Assembly: GCA_964653145.1 (NCBI GenBank) | Contig: CAZZCG010000009.1 | Location: forward strand, 1-64,000 | Direction: 5' to 3' | DNA length: 64,000 bases | From: Pseudocalidococcus sp964653145 | GTDB lineage: Bacteria > Cyanobacteriota > Cyanobacteriia > Thermosynechococcales > Thermosynechococcaceae | Shown: piece by piece, positions 51,496-59,257 of the stretch | Layout of the letters: each line of letters begins with the position of its first letter | Numbering within the stretch: the first letter of the stretch is position 1 | Position numbers and translations under genes: made by a program | The notes under the pieces: model-generated | The model's input: the letters and a program-made list of their open reading frames with translations, nothing else | What the model was told of the DNA's origin: nothing | The model's database searches: none

Positions 51496-52538
51496 TGGCA
51501 AAGCAAATATGGATTACTTCAGCCAAGTTGATAGAAATTTTGAGGATTTCTGAGAGGGAGTTACATGAAATTGAGAAATTTTTTGATGCTGATCCCTACG
51601 ATAAGTGGAACCTTGAGAATGGAAAGGATTACAGAATTATCAATCAATCAAATGGATTAAGGGAATACACAGATACAGGAGCATATGCTATCGCCTCGTA
51701 TTTGGAGCACAGAAACAGATCAGAAAATAAAGGTTTTCTAGGTTGGATCAGAGAGTTCGTTCGCAAGCTGAAGGGAGACGTTCGCAAAACATTCATTAAA
51801 GAGAAAATCCTTTATAATAGCTCATCCTTAGTAAAGCGCAGAAATTACTTTTACTTATGTGAGAAGGACTTGATCTCTATCTTTGGCACAAGAAAGGACT
51901 ATTTTTATAAGATTTTTGAGTTGGCGCAAAAGGAAGAAAAACCTTTGATTGTTGATTTGGATTATGATGACACTTTTGGAAATGGAATGAGATATTATTC
52001 TACAAGTGGCATTTTAAAGTTAGCCAAGGTATTTAATCGAGAACTAACTAATAAAAATCGCCAAGAATGGTGTGAAGATGTTGGTGCGGTTATTATACCT
52101 TTTACACATGAAATCGAGAAAATACATATACAGCGAAATCAGAGAATTACCTCTACTAAAAATGCTGCCAAGAAACGGGATAAATCTAGATGTCGCATTA
52201 CTAAAGAAAGTCCACGGGATAGTAGTATTTCCCCAATTAAACTAGCTGCTCATCATTTATACTCTGCGGCCCACTATCCCCATTTAGCTGACTCTGTAGA
52301 TAATATCATTACAATTAAGGAGGAAATCCACGATCATTTTCATCAAGTTATGGGTGGAAAAGGTAAGCCCTGTACGATTGATGACTTTATTAACTACATC
52401 AAGAATTACTATCCTGATAAATTAGAATTGATTACTTGGTTGCACGGTCAAAAAGCTAAAATTCCCTCAGAGCCTCTTTCAAAAAATGCACCAATGGTCT
52501 TATATTTACCACCAAAGCAAGTGATGCAAAACAATTAA
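51495..52538 (+). CDS. HNH-type nuclease coupled to the J-domain protein
   Basis: A 347-aa protein, AT-rich and without the host heptamer. The last third has an HNH core: C-x-I-T at RDKSRCRITKES, then LAAHHLYSAA (H253/H254), DSVDNIITI (N270) and EEIHDHFH (H279-H283). Only one zinc-type Cys is seen, so the fold is of the compact kind. The N-terminal 230 residues are unrecognised, with a likely DNA-binding start (ITSAKLIEILRISERELHEI). Function as a defence nuclease is inferred from location and partner. Confidence 0.75.
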   Translation: MAKQIWITSAKLIEILRISERELHEIEKFFDADPYDKWNLENGKDYRIINQSNGLREYTDTGAYAIASYLEHRNRSENKGFLGWIREFVRKLKGDVRKTFIKEKILYNSSSLVKRRNYFYLCEKDLISIFGTRKDYFYKIFELAQKEEKPLIVDLDYDDTFGNGMRYYSTSGILKLAKVFNRELTNKNRQEWCEDVGAVIIPFTHEIEKIHIQRNQRITSTKNAAKKRDKSRCRITKESPRDSSISPIKLAAHHLYSAAHYPHLADSVDNIITIKEEIHDHFHQVMGGKGKPCTIDDFINYIKNYYPDKLELITWLHGQKAKIPSEPLSKNAPMVLYLPPKQVMQNN

Positions 52539-52566
52539 GTTATGACGTTGAGGGAATTCTTGAAAG

Positions 52567-52665
52567 CTACAACCGCCCGATGGCAATCCCCATGAGCATG
52601 ACCCGATCAATCACATAAATCACCCCATTATCAGCCTCAATATCTTGGATGATCACCGTGGCATT
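52567..52665 (-). pseudogene. Truncated second copy of the cupS 3' end
   Basis: The minus strand encodes the last 32 residues of a CupS/fasciclin protein (NATVIIQDIEADNGVIYVID...IGRL) followed by TAG. It differs from the tail of the intact cupS (53235) at 13 of 99 positions, of which only two change the amino acid (P to Q, H to Y), so it was under selection before it was truncated. HicBA lies between the two copies. Confidence 0.8.
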
Positions 52666-52685
52666 TAATGAGCTAGTATTTCTGA

Positions 52686-52907
52686 TCAAATCTCAAATAA
52701 ATGACGAGGTAGCCCTGATTGGCGAATGATAGATTGTAATGTGCCGATTTTGAGTTCGGGATGATTGGGAACGGGGACAGTGATTGTTGTGTCTTTTGTT
52801 TTAAGTTGCATAATGATATGGCTTCCGCTTTGCCGTATTTCGATAAAGTCATAGGCTGCCAGAATTTTGCACACCTCGCGTCCAGATAAAATACGCAACT
52901 TACCCAA
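52686..52907 (-). CDS. hicA: HicA-like toxin
   Basis: A 73-aa dsRBD-fold toxin with the catalytic His in QSGSHIIM (about residues 28-35), and PVPNHPELKIGTL, as in HicA mRNA interferases. It starts with TTG at 52907, overlapping the hicB stop codon (TAA at 52902-52900), which indicates translational coupling. Upstream in-frame sequence to 52982 lies wholly inside hicB and is not supported as coding. Confidence 0.85.
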   Translation of the reverse strand: MGKLRILSGREVCKILAAYDFIEIRQSGSHIIMQLKTKDTTITVPVPNHPELKIGTLQSIIRQSGLPRHLFEI

Positions 52908-53127
52908 CAGTAATTTCCAACCGGGTGATAAAAATCTCTGAACGTAAGCGATTGGTAATTTCCGAAGGATCGGCAACATCAAAGAAAAGTTCTAAGGCTT
53001 CAATCAAGTTGTTTTTGGCTTCTTCAATCGTGTTTCCTTGGCTAGCAATATCAAGTTCGGGACATAGGGATACATATCCATCCCCTTCTCGTTCGATAAT
53101 TGCAGTAAAAGGCTGAACTTGTTTCAT
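52900..53127 (-). CDS. hicB: HicB-like antitoxin
   Basis: A 75-aa protein starting MKQVQPFTAIIEREGDGYVS, with the HicB RNase-H-like fold signature EGDGYVSLCPELD and QGNTIEEAKNNLIEALELF. It lacks a C-terminal DNA-binding domain. In this pair the antitoxin gene comes first, then the toxin. Start at 53127 preferred over an upstream in-frame ATG at 53160 on family alignment. Confidence 0.85.
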   Translation of the reverse strand: MKQVQPFTAIIEREGDGYVSLCPELDIASQGNTIEEAKNNLIEALELFFDVADPSEITNRLRSEIFITRLEITVG

Positions 53128-53234
53128 TGGTTTTCTATTTGTTTTTATTAGGATAATCAAATTTTACTTGAGACGGACTATACCTCCCAGCTTAAACGAT
53201 TGAGCTTTGAGCAGCAAAAATTACAAAAAGGTAC

Positions 53235-53657
53235 TTAAAGCCGCCCAATGGCAATTCCCATCAGCATCACCCGATCAATTACATGAATCACGCCATTGTC
53301 CGCCTCAATATCTGGGATGATCACCGTGGCATTTTTGGCTTCAAACTTACCATTACTGGCATTAATCGGAATCACAGAGCCTTCCACCGAGGTTAACTTG
53401 TCCACACCGACTAAATCCGCTTTTTTGTAGATTCCTGGCACCACATGAAATGTCAAAATCCGAGCCAACTGCGGGGTATTTTGCACCAAGGTTTGAATCG
53501 TGCCACCGGGTAACTGAGCAAACGCAGCATCCACGGGCGCAAATACGGTAAAGGGGCCTGGGCTGTTGAGGACATCCACTAAACCCGCAACCTTCACAGC
53601 CGTCACTAAGGTTTGAAAATTCTCATTCCCGACTGCAATTTCCACAATCGTTGCCAT
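53235..53657 (-). CDS. cupS: Fasciclin-domain subunit CupS of the NDH-1MS complex
   Basis: A 140-aa single fasciclin domain (TLVTAVKVAGLVDVLNSPGPFTVFAP-type fold; DNGVIHVIDRVMLM). In cyanobacteria the fasciclin gene at the end of the ndhF3-ndhD3-cupA operon encodes CupS, the small subunit of the low-CO2-inducible NDH-1MS CO2-uptake complex. It lies 47 nt after cupA. Its last 99 bp are partly duplicated 570 bp downstream. Confidence 0.9.
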   Translation of the reverse strand: MATIVEIAVGNENFQTLVTAVKVAGLVDVLNSPGPFTVFAPVDAAFAQLPGGTIQTLVQNTPQLARILTFHVVPGIYKKADLVGVDKLTSVEGSVIPINASNGKFEAKNATVIIPDIEADNGVIHVIDRVMLMGIAIGRL

Positions 53658-53704
53658 CTTAAATTCCTCTTGGATGAATGTTGTGAACAGACCGTCAATG
53701 AGTT

Positions 53705-55003
53705 TTAGCGATACTCTTGGAACTGCACATTCCGTAACCGAGCTTCCGGACGTTTGAACCGATCCATTTGGGCTTCAAAGAAGATCCGATTCGCCATTAA
53801 ATGCTCAGGGTCTGGATCATCAAGGGGATAAAGTAATGCCGTCCGCAGGGCCTGGATTACCGCTGAAGTCACGTTGTACATCGACCGCTGGAACGTAATC
53901 CCCAACTGAATCAACATATCCGCTTCCCCCCGGCAATACTGTTTGTAGTAGTCCAGTAGATAGGGCGGTAAAAAGTGGAGCATATCCTGCATTAACAATG
54001 TGGGGGGAATCCCAGCCGAACCCACCGGAAACACATCTGCATAGAGAATTCCATAGTGAAAGTCTTTTTGCTCAGATGGGACTTGGTAGGCCTGGGCATT
54101 GTAGGATTTCGTTCCCCGGAACGGCGAAGTGCGATAAAACACCGCTTCCACATAGGGCAATGCCGCCTCATAGAGCCAGGTAAAGCCTTTTGATTTCGGA
54201 ATGATTTCGTAGCATTCCCCATCAATATAAACATGGTGATAAATTGGCCGCCCAGCAATGGCAAAAATCCCATTCACGAGGAAATTCATAGCATCAGGAA
54301 CGCCCTTAAAGCCGCCCTCATCATAAATGTCCGACATTTCAAAGAACACCGGGGCCATGACTTCCCAGAACAGGCCAAGATTGGCGTAGTAGGAAAGTTG
54401 CCGCACCTGTTCATAGAACATATCCGGAAAGAGTTTGTACAAGCCCAGCATCAAGGGATTGCCTTTGAAGTAGGCCCGAATTGCCCGATCCGCATTGGCT
54501 TTGTACTCATCCGTATCCAGGTAAGGATCAAACTGCCCCCCCATGCCCCGATGCCACAACATCGCCCGCATACACTCTTCAGCAAATTCCATATTGATCC
54601 GGTCGTGCCAGAGGTGATGAGCCAGTTTCGGCAGGTTCCATTTCAACTCTCCCTTGGCCATAAACTCCAGGAGTTCAGGATGAGCCGTTGCTTCCCCGCG
54701 CCAGATGCGTAAATCAGCGGTATCTCCCGCGTAGTGATTGTGTAGATCCAAATATTCCTGGGGCAAGAAATACTTAAAGGCAGGTAACGGATTTAAAAAT
54801 ACCCGCTCGGCAATATAAAGCAAATCCCGCCAGTAAAAATCCATCGGCACCGCATAAGCTTTATAAATCCCGATGATCTGCATCAGGTTTTCCGGCGTAT
54901 CGGGCAACATTGAACCCCCAGCCTCAAGGCGATGGATCACCTCTGCAAATTCGTGGGTCGAAGGGGGAATTTTGGTGGGGGCAGTTAAGGTGGCAGTGGT
55001 CAT
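53705..55003 (-). CDS. cupA: CO2 hydration protein CupA (ChpY)
   Basis: A 432-aa soluble protein. The sequence around HRLEAGGSMLPDTPENLMQI, WHDRINMEFAEECMRAMLWH and LLYPLDDPDPEHLM matches the CupA/CupB (ChpY/ChpX) family, which binds zinc and couples CO2 hydration to NDH-1 proton pumping. Its place after ndhD3 and before cupS identifies it as the inducible, high-affinity paralogue CupA rather than the constitutive CupB. Confidence 0.92.
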   Translation of the reverse strand: MTTATLTAPTKIPPSTHEFAEVIHRLEAGGSMLPDTPENLMQIIGIYKAYAVPMDFYWRDLLYIAERVFLNPLPAFKYFLPQEYLDLHNHYAGDTADLRIWRGEATAHPELLEFMAKGELKWNLPKLAHHLWHDRINMEFAEECMRAMLWHRGMGGQFDPYLDTDEYKANADRAIRAYFKGNPLMLGLYKLFPDMFYEQVRQLSYYANLGLFWEVMAPVFFEMSDIYDEGGFKGVPDAMNFLVNGIFAIAGRPIYHHVYIDGECYEIIPKSKGFTWLYEAALPYVEAVFYRTSPFRGTKSYNAQAYQVPSEQKDFHYGILYADVFPVGSAGIPPTLLMQDMLHFLPPYLLDYYKQYCRGEADMLIQLGITFQRSMYNVTSAVIQALRTALLYPLDDPDPEHLMANRIFFEAQMDRFKRPEARLRNVQFQEYR

Positions 55004-55036
55004 AGCTAATGCTCTCTCCAGATCAGGGTTTCAGGG

Positions 55037-56557
55037 TTACTCAGCAATTAGGACAGTGGTATCAGCAAGGGTTGGACGCGGGGCCTGGGCCACAATCGCC
55101 GGGGTTAATTCTGGGGCAGCTGCAACCATAGCTGAGGTGGTAGATTCCGTCCATTTCACGAGCCAGGCCGGTTGCACACCCAAGTAAAAAATCACAGCAA
55201 CAAGGATTAAGGCTGGAACTCGCTCATTCCACTGCACCATCGGAAAATAGGCGATGGCATTATCCAATTTGCCGAAACAAGTCCGGTTCAACAGAATCAC
55301 GAAATAGACGGCGGTTAACCCAGTCCCAACCACGCAGAGCAAGGTTTGTAGCGGGAACGTGGCATAACTGCCTTGGAAAACCAAAAACTCAGCCACAAAG
55401 CCCACCAGGCCGGGGATCCCTGCACTGGCCATCCCGCCCAAAATCAACAGACTACTAACTAAGGGCAAGCCCCGAATCGGATTCAGTAAGCCATTGAGCA
55501 CATCCAATTCCCGTGTTCCGACCTTGGCTTCAATCACACCCACCAAATGGAACAGCAGGGCCAAAATCAACCCGTGAGCAACCATTTGCGACACTGAACC
55601 CACCAAGCTCAAGTCCGTTAAAGCCGCTCCCCCAAGGAGGATATAGCCCATGTGCCCAATGGAGCTGTAGGCCACCATCCGTTTAATATCTTTCTGAGCA
55701 ATGGCCACGGTTGCCCCGTAGAGAACACTAATTGACCCCCAAGTTGCCAAAAATGGTGCCAGAGATGCCCAGGCCTCGGGGAATAAGCCCAACCCAAAGC
55801 GGAAAATCCCATAGGCCCCCAATTTTGCCAGCACCCCACCGAGCAACATCGCAATTGGAGCCGAAGCTGCAACATAGGTATCCGGTAGCCAAGTGTGGAG
55901 GGGAACCAGCGGAATCTTGATCCCAAAACCGACCAAAATCAAGCCCAGCAAGACCAACTGTAACCAGCCCGGGAGAGTATTACCCATCACCGCTTCGTAG
56001 GCAAAACTATCCGCCCCCTGCACCCAAACCAGGCCCAGGAATGCCGCCAAAATCATCGCCCCGGACAATGCCGTATAGAGCAGAAATTTAATCGCCGCAT
56101 AATTGCGTTTTTCACCGCCCCAGATGGAAATCAACAGATAGAACGGCACGAGCTCCACTTCATAGAACAGGAAAAACAGGAGCAGATTTTGAGCTAAGAA
56201 CGCCCCTGCCACACCCCCAGACACCAGCAGAATCAAGCTATAAAACAGTCGCGGCCGTTCAGTTTGGTCTTTGCTGCAATAAATCGCAATCCAGGTCAGA
56301 AAAGCATTCAGCACCAACAGCGGCAAGGAGAGACCATCCACCCCAATCTGATAGTTCAAACCCAGGGCATCCAGCCAAGGTAAAAACTCTGGCATTTGCA
56401 GGAGCGGATTGCTGAGGTCAAAGTGGCCGACCACCCAAACACTCCAGGCCAAGACAAGAAAGCTAATCCCCAAGGCTGAGAGTTTTAGAAACCGCGCCGG
56501 TACAACGGTAATCAGCAACGCCCCCACCACTGGCAACCAAATCAACGGACTCAACAT
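55037..56557 (-). CDS. ndhD3: NDH-1MS subunit NdhD3
   Basis: A 506-aa proton-pumping membrane subunit of the NuoM/NdhD family, with about 14 helices. Signatures include FYEVELVPFYLLISIWGG with the conserved Glu, PLHTWLPDTYVAASAPIAML and DIKRMVAYSSIGHMGY. D3-type members sit in the CO2-uptake form of NDH-1 with NdhF3 and CupA. 33 nt before cupA and 49 nt after ndhF3, same strand. Confidence 0.92.
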   Translation of the reverse strand: MLSPLIWLPVVGALLITVVPARFLKLSALGISFLVLAWSVWVVGHFDLSNPLLQMPEFLPWLDALGLNYQIGVDGLSLPLLVLNAFLTWIAIYCSKDQTERPRLFYSLILLVSGGVAGAFLAQNLLLFFLFYEVELVPFYLLISIWGGEKRNYAAIKFLLYTALSGAMILAAFLGLVWVQGADSFAYEAVMGNTLPGWLQLVLLGLILVGFGIKIPLVPLHTWLPDTYVAASAPIAMLLGGVLAKLGAYGIFRFGLGLFPEAWASLAPFLATWGSISVLYGATVAIAQKDIKRMVAYSSIGHMGYILLGGAALTDLSLVGSVSQMVAHGLILALLFHLVGVIEAKVGTRELDVLNGLLNPIRGLPLVSSLLILGGMASAGIPGLVGFVAEFLVFQGSYATFPLQTLLCVVGTGLTAVYFVILLNRTCFGKLDNAIAYFPMVQWNERVPALILVAVIFYLGVQPAWLVKWTESTTSAMVAAAPELTPAIVAQAPRPTLADTTVLIAE

Positions 56558-56606
56558 TTTCCTTTCACCCCAAATTTAGAACAAGCACAGCAATTCAGTT
56601 CAGTGT

Positions 56607-58448
56607 TCAGAGCAACAACAATCGCCAGGTAATCCCCACGGCAAAGATCGAGAGGCCGATCACAATCGTCAAAATATAGGCTTGTCCCCGACCCGTATTG
56701 CTATATTTCAAGGTTTCGCCCCCCAGCAAGGACACAATCCCCACCAGATTAACCACGCCATCGATAATGAAGCGATCAAACCAATCGACAATCCGGGAAG
56801 TCCAATCCACAACAAAGACAATGCTGGAGCGATAAATCTGCGGCGTGTAGAGGTCATAGGCAAACAGGGCCTGGACTTTTTTCCAAGGGAGTTCAATGGG
56901 CTTGGGAATGCTTTGCCCCACATAGACCACGGCTCCCAGGCCAGCCCCCAACAAACTCGACCAAATCAGCAACAAAGCCAAGTTTTTGTCCAAAATTGCC
57001 CAACTGGGGAGTAAATCCAAGCTCTGGAGAATTAGGGGTAAATGCAACACCATCCCCAACAGAAACATGATCGGTAAGGTAATCAACCAAATATTTTCCG
57101 GTGAGCGTTCGGTCATTGGCTTGGGCTTGCCGGCAAAAATTAGACCAAATTCTCGGATCATGGCAAAGGCAGCAAGGGCATTGACCAACAATAAAATCCC
57201 CACCAGAATCGGGTTCGATGCCCACAGCCCATCCGCCAGTTGGAGTAGGGCCCAGAAGCCACCAAAGGGAGGAAGTGCAATTAAACCCGCCACGCCGACT
57301 AAGAAGCTAATCCCCACCAGCGGCCGCCGACTCCATAGCCCCCCCAGTTGCGTTAAGTCTTGGGTAATGTTGTTTAGGACAATCGAACCGGAACTCATCA
57401 CCAACAGGGCCTGGGCTAAGGCATGGGTCAAGATTAAGAGCAGGGCCGCTTGGGTTTGGCCAGTTCCCACCGCAATGAAGATCAGGCCCATGTAAGCACT
57501 GACGGTGTAGGACAAGGCCCGCTTGACATCGATTTGGGCAATGGAAATTAAGGTTCCGCCAATGGCAGTTAAGGCCCCAATGGCAATGGTTACAGTCAAA
57601 ACAACCGGAGACAGGGCTAAAACCGGCTGTAACTTCACCAATACCCAGGCCCCGGTGGCGACAACAACCGAATTCCGCAAAATCGTACTGGGTAACGGGC
57701 CCTCCATCGCCTCATCTAGCCAGAGGTGCAACGGAAACTGAGCGCATTTGCCCATCGGCCCCGCCAGAAGCCCCAGGCCCACCAGGGTTGCTAAAGTTGG
57801 ATCCACATTCGCCGTTTCGGCCCAAGCTGCTAAGCCATTAAAGTCCCAAGTTCCCGCCAGCGGATAAATTGCTAACACTCCCATCAGCAAAAAGAGGTCA
57901 CCCACCCGTTTGGTCAAGAAGGCATCCCGAGCGCCGGTCACCACCAAGGGCTGGTTATACCAAATCCCCACTAGAAGGTAGGTTCCCAGGGTGAGAATTT
58001 CTAAAATCATGTAACCAAAGAACAGGGAGTTACAGAGGACAAGGGCACACATCCCCGCTGCAAATAGTCCCAACATGCAATAGAAGCGGGACCAGCCCCA
58101 GTCCATTTCCAGGTAGCCCACTGCATAAACTTGAGCCAGAAAATTCAAGCCTGTAATGACCACACAGGCCCCAATGGTCACCGCCGAAATTTCCAAAGGT
58201 AACGTTAAGTTCAATCCGGCCACGTCTAACCAGGTGTAGTTCAGGTATCGGGTGGGTTGATCCCAGGCCTGGAACAGAGCAACTAGACCATGAACCAAGC
58301 CAAATAGGGTAAACAAAAGATTGACATAGCCCGCTGGCCGTGGCCCGGAAAGCCGAATAAAGCCAGGAGCCCAAAAAATAGATAACGCCGATCCCACCAA
58401 CGCGTAGACGGGGATCAACCACACCGATTCAAGCCACAGATCAGCCAT
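56607..58448 (-). CDS. ndhF3: NDH-1MS subunit NdhF3
   Basis: A 613-aa membrane subunit of the NuoL/NdhF family with a horizontal helix HL region at the C terminus. Signatures include GYMILEILTLGTYLL, TKRVGDLFLLMGVLAI and PLHLWLDEAMEGPLPSTILR plus DVKRALSYTVSAYMGL. Normal length for NdhF3. It heads the low-CO2-inducible leftward operon. The ATG at 58448 (MADLWLESVWL) is preferred; an upstream in-frame start at 58475 adds nine unsupported residues. Confidence 0.92.
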   Translation of the reverse strand: MADLWLESVWLIPVYALVGSALSIFWAPGFIRLSGPRPAGYVNLLFTLFGLVHGLVALFQAWDQPTRYLNYTWLDVAGLNLTLPLEISAVTIGACVVITGLNFLAQVYAVGYLEMDWGWSRFYCMLGLFAAGMCALVLCNSLFFGYMILEILTLGTYLLVGIWYNQPLVVTGARDAFLTKRVGDLFLLMGVLAIYPLAGTWDFNGLAAWAETANVDPTLATLVGLGLLAGPMGKCAQFPLHLWLDEAMEGPLPSTILRNSVVVATGAWVLVKLQPVLALSPVVLTVTIAIGALTAIGGTLISIAQIDVKRALSYTVSAYMGLIFIAVGTGQTQAALLLILTHALAQALLVMSSGSIVLNNITQDLTQLGGLWSRRPLVGISFLVGVAGLIALPPFGGFWALLQLADGLWASNPILVGILLLVNALAAFAMIREFGLIFAGKPKPMTERSPENIWLITLPIMFLLGMVLHLPLILQSLDLLPSWAILDKNLALLLIWSSLLGAGLGAVVYVGQSIPKPIELPWKKVQALFAYDLYTPQIYRSSIVFVVDWTSRIVDWFDRFIIDGVVNLVGIVSLLGGETLKYSNTGRGQAYILTIVIGLSIFAVGITWRLLLL

Positions 58449-58552
58449 AGCAATTACCTGAGAGCGGGGCAACAAAAAGGGAAACGCTGGCCTGGTTCAT
58501 AGAAAGATATAAAAATTACTAGAACAGGCAAAGACATATCTCAATAGATTTA

Positions 58553-58580
58553 AGTATAAATGGCCATAGTAAAAATTCAA
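58553..58580 (-). promoter_or_regulatory. Candidate promoter of the ndhF3 operon
   Basis: Minus strand: TTGAAT (58580-58575) and TATACT (58558-58553), 16 bp apart, about 105 nt upstream of the ndhF3 ATG. AATAGAT and TATAAA blocks occur in inverted order at both sides (around 58542-58560 and 58604-58613), resembling a LysR-type binding region. In relatives this operon is controlled by NdhR/CcmR. The specific operator TCAATG-N10-ATCAAT is not clearly present. Confidence 0.4.
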
Positions 58581-59257
58581 TCTTGGTAATGATCCCAATT
58601 GCTTTATATCTATTTAAGAATTTGATAAATCTTGCTTATCGCTCTAGAACCTTGGACTTAGAATCTAAAATTAGTCCCGAAGGAAAATAAACCCAGCTTA
58701 AAGTCTCCAATCCCTGGTTCTTTTAAGCGGTCATCAGTCAATCCTGGCGATAAATGTCCTGGTGGGCTTGGGCTTGAACAGTCAAGATCTTCAACCCATG
58801 CTGGATCCTCTGCACCAATGTTGAGGATTATGCAGTAGTAGCAGCTATCACAAACTCTCAACACAGGCCTGGGGCATGGCAGCTAATACCCGTCGAGGGA
58901 TCACCTGAACCATGCGAAGAAACTGACTCAGGACTTGATGGATGGCCGTCAAATTGCTGACATCCTCAATGAACTGGAAATGGCACTCCTAAATCATGGG
59001 CATTACCGCCACGCCGACGCCCTGGGACAACTTAAACCCTTGCATGGCCTGGTTCATCCACAAATTCTCAAGTTGTTTCCAAGTCACAGCAGAGTGGGAG
59101 ATCGCAAAATTTCCCTGTCACCAACGAAATCGCTTAAACTGGAGCCCACCCCGAGCCTTCTCTCTACAGTCCCACCCTTCTCAGCGGATTTTCCGATCTC
59201 TGGCAAATACCCTTCATAATTTAAATAGTTGTTAGATGTTGGATTGATTGAGCTTCG
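58581..59257. other. Gap upstream of nblS with decayed-looking frames
   Basis: About 680 bp. Short frames on both strands (58658-58864 minus; 58935-59219 plus) show no recognised motif and are interrupted by stops in neighbouring frames. On the minus strand a stretch at about 58800-58740 would read LKILTVQAQAHQDIYR before a stop, faintly like the end of a RelE/ParE toxin, but there is no intact gene. It probably carries the divergent promoters of the ndhF3 operon and nblS. Confidence 0.35.

Noticed and set aside
58658..58864. Possible RelE/ParE toxin remnant
   Set aside because: Only a short stretch (reading LKILTVQAQAHQDIYR in one minus-strand frame) is suggestive. Upstream codons contain stops and no antitoxin frame is found; similarity is too weak to call.
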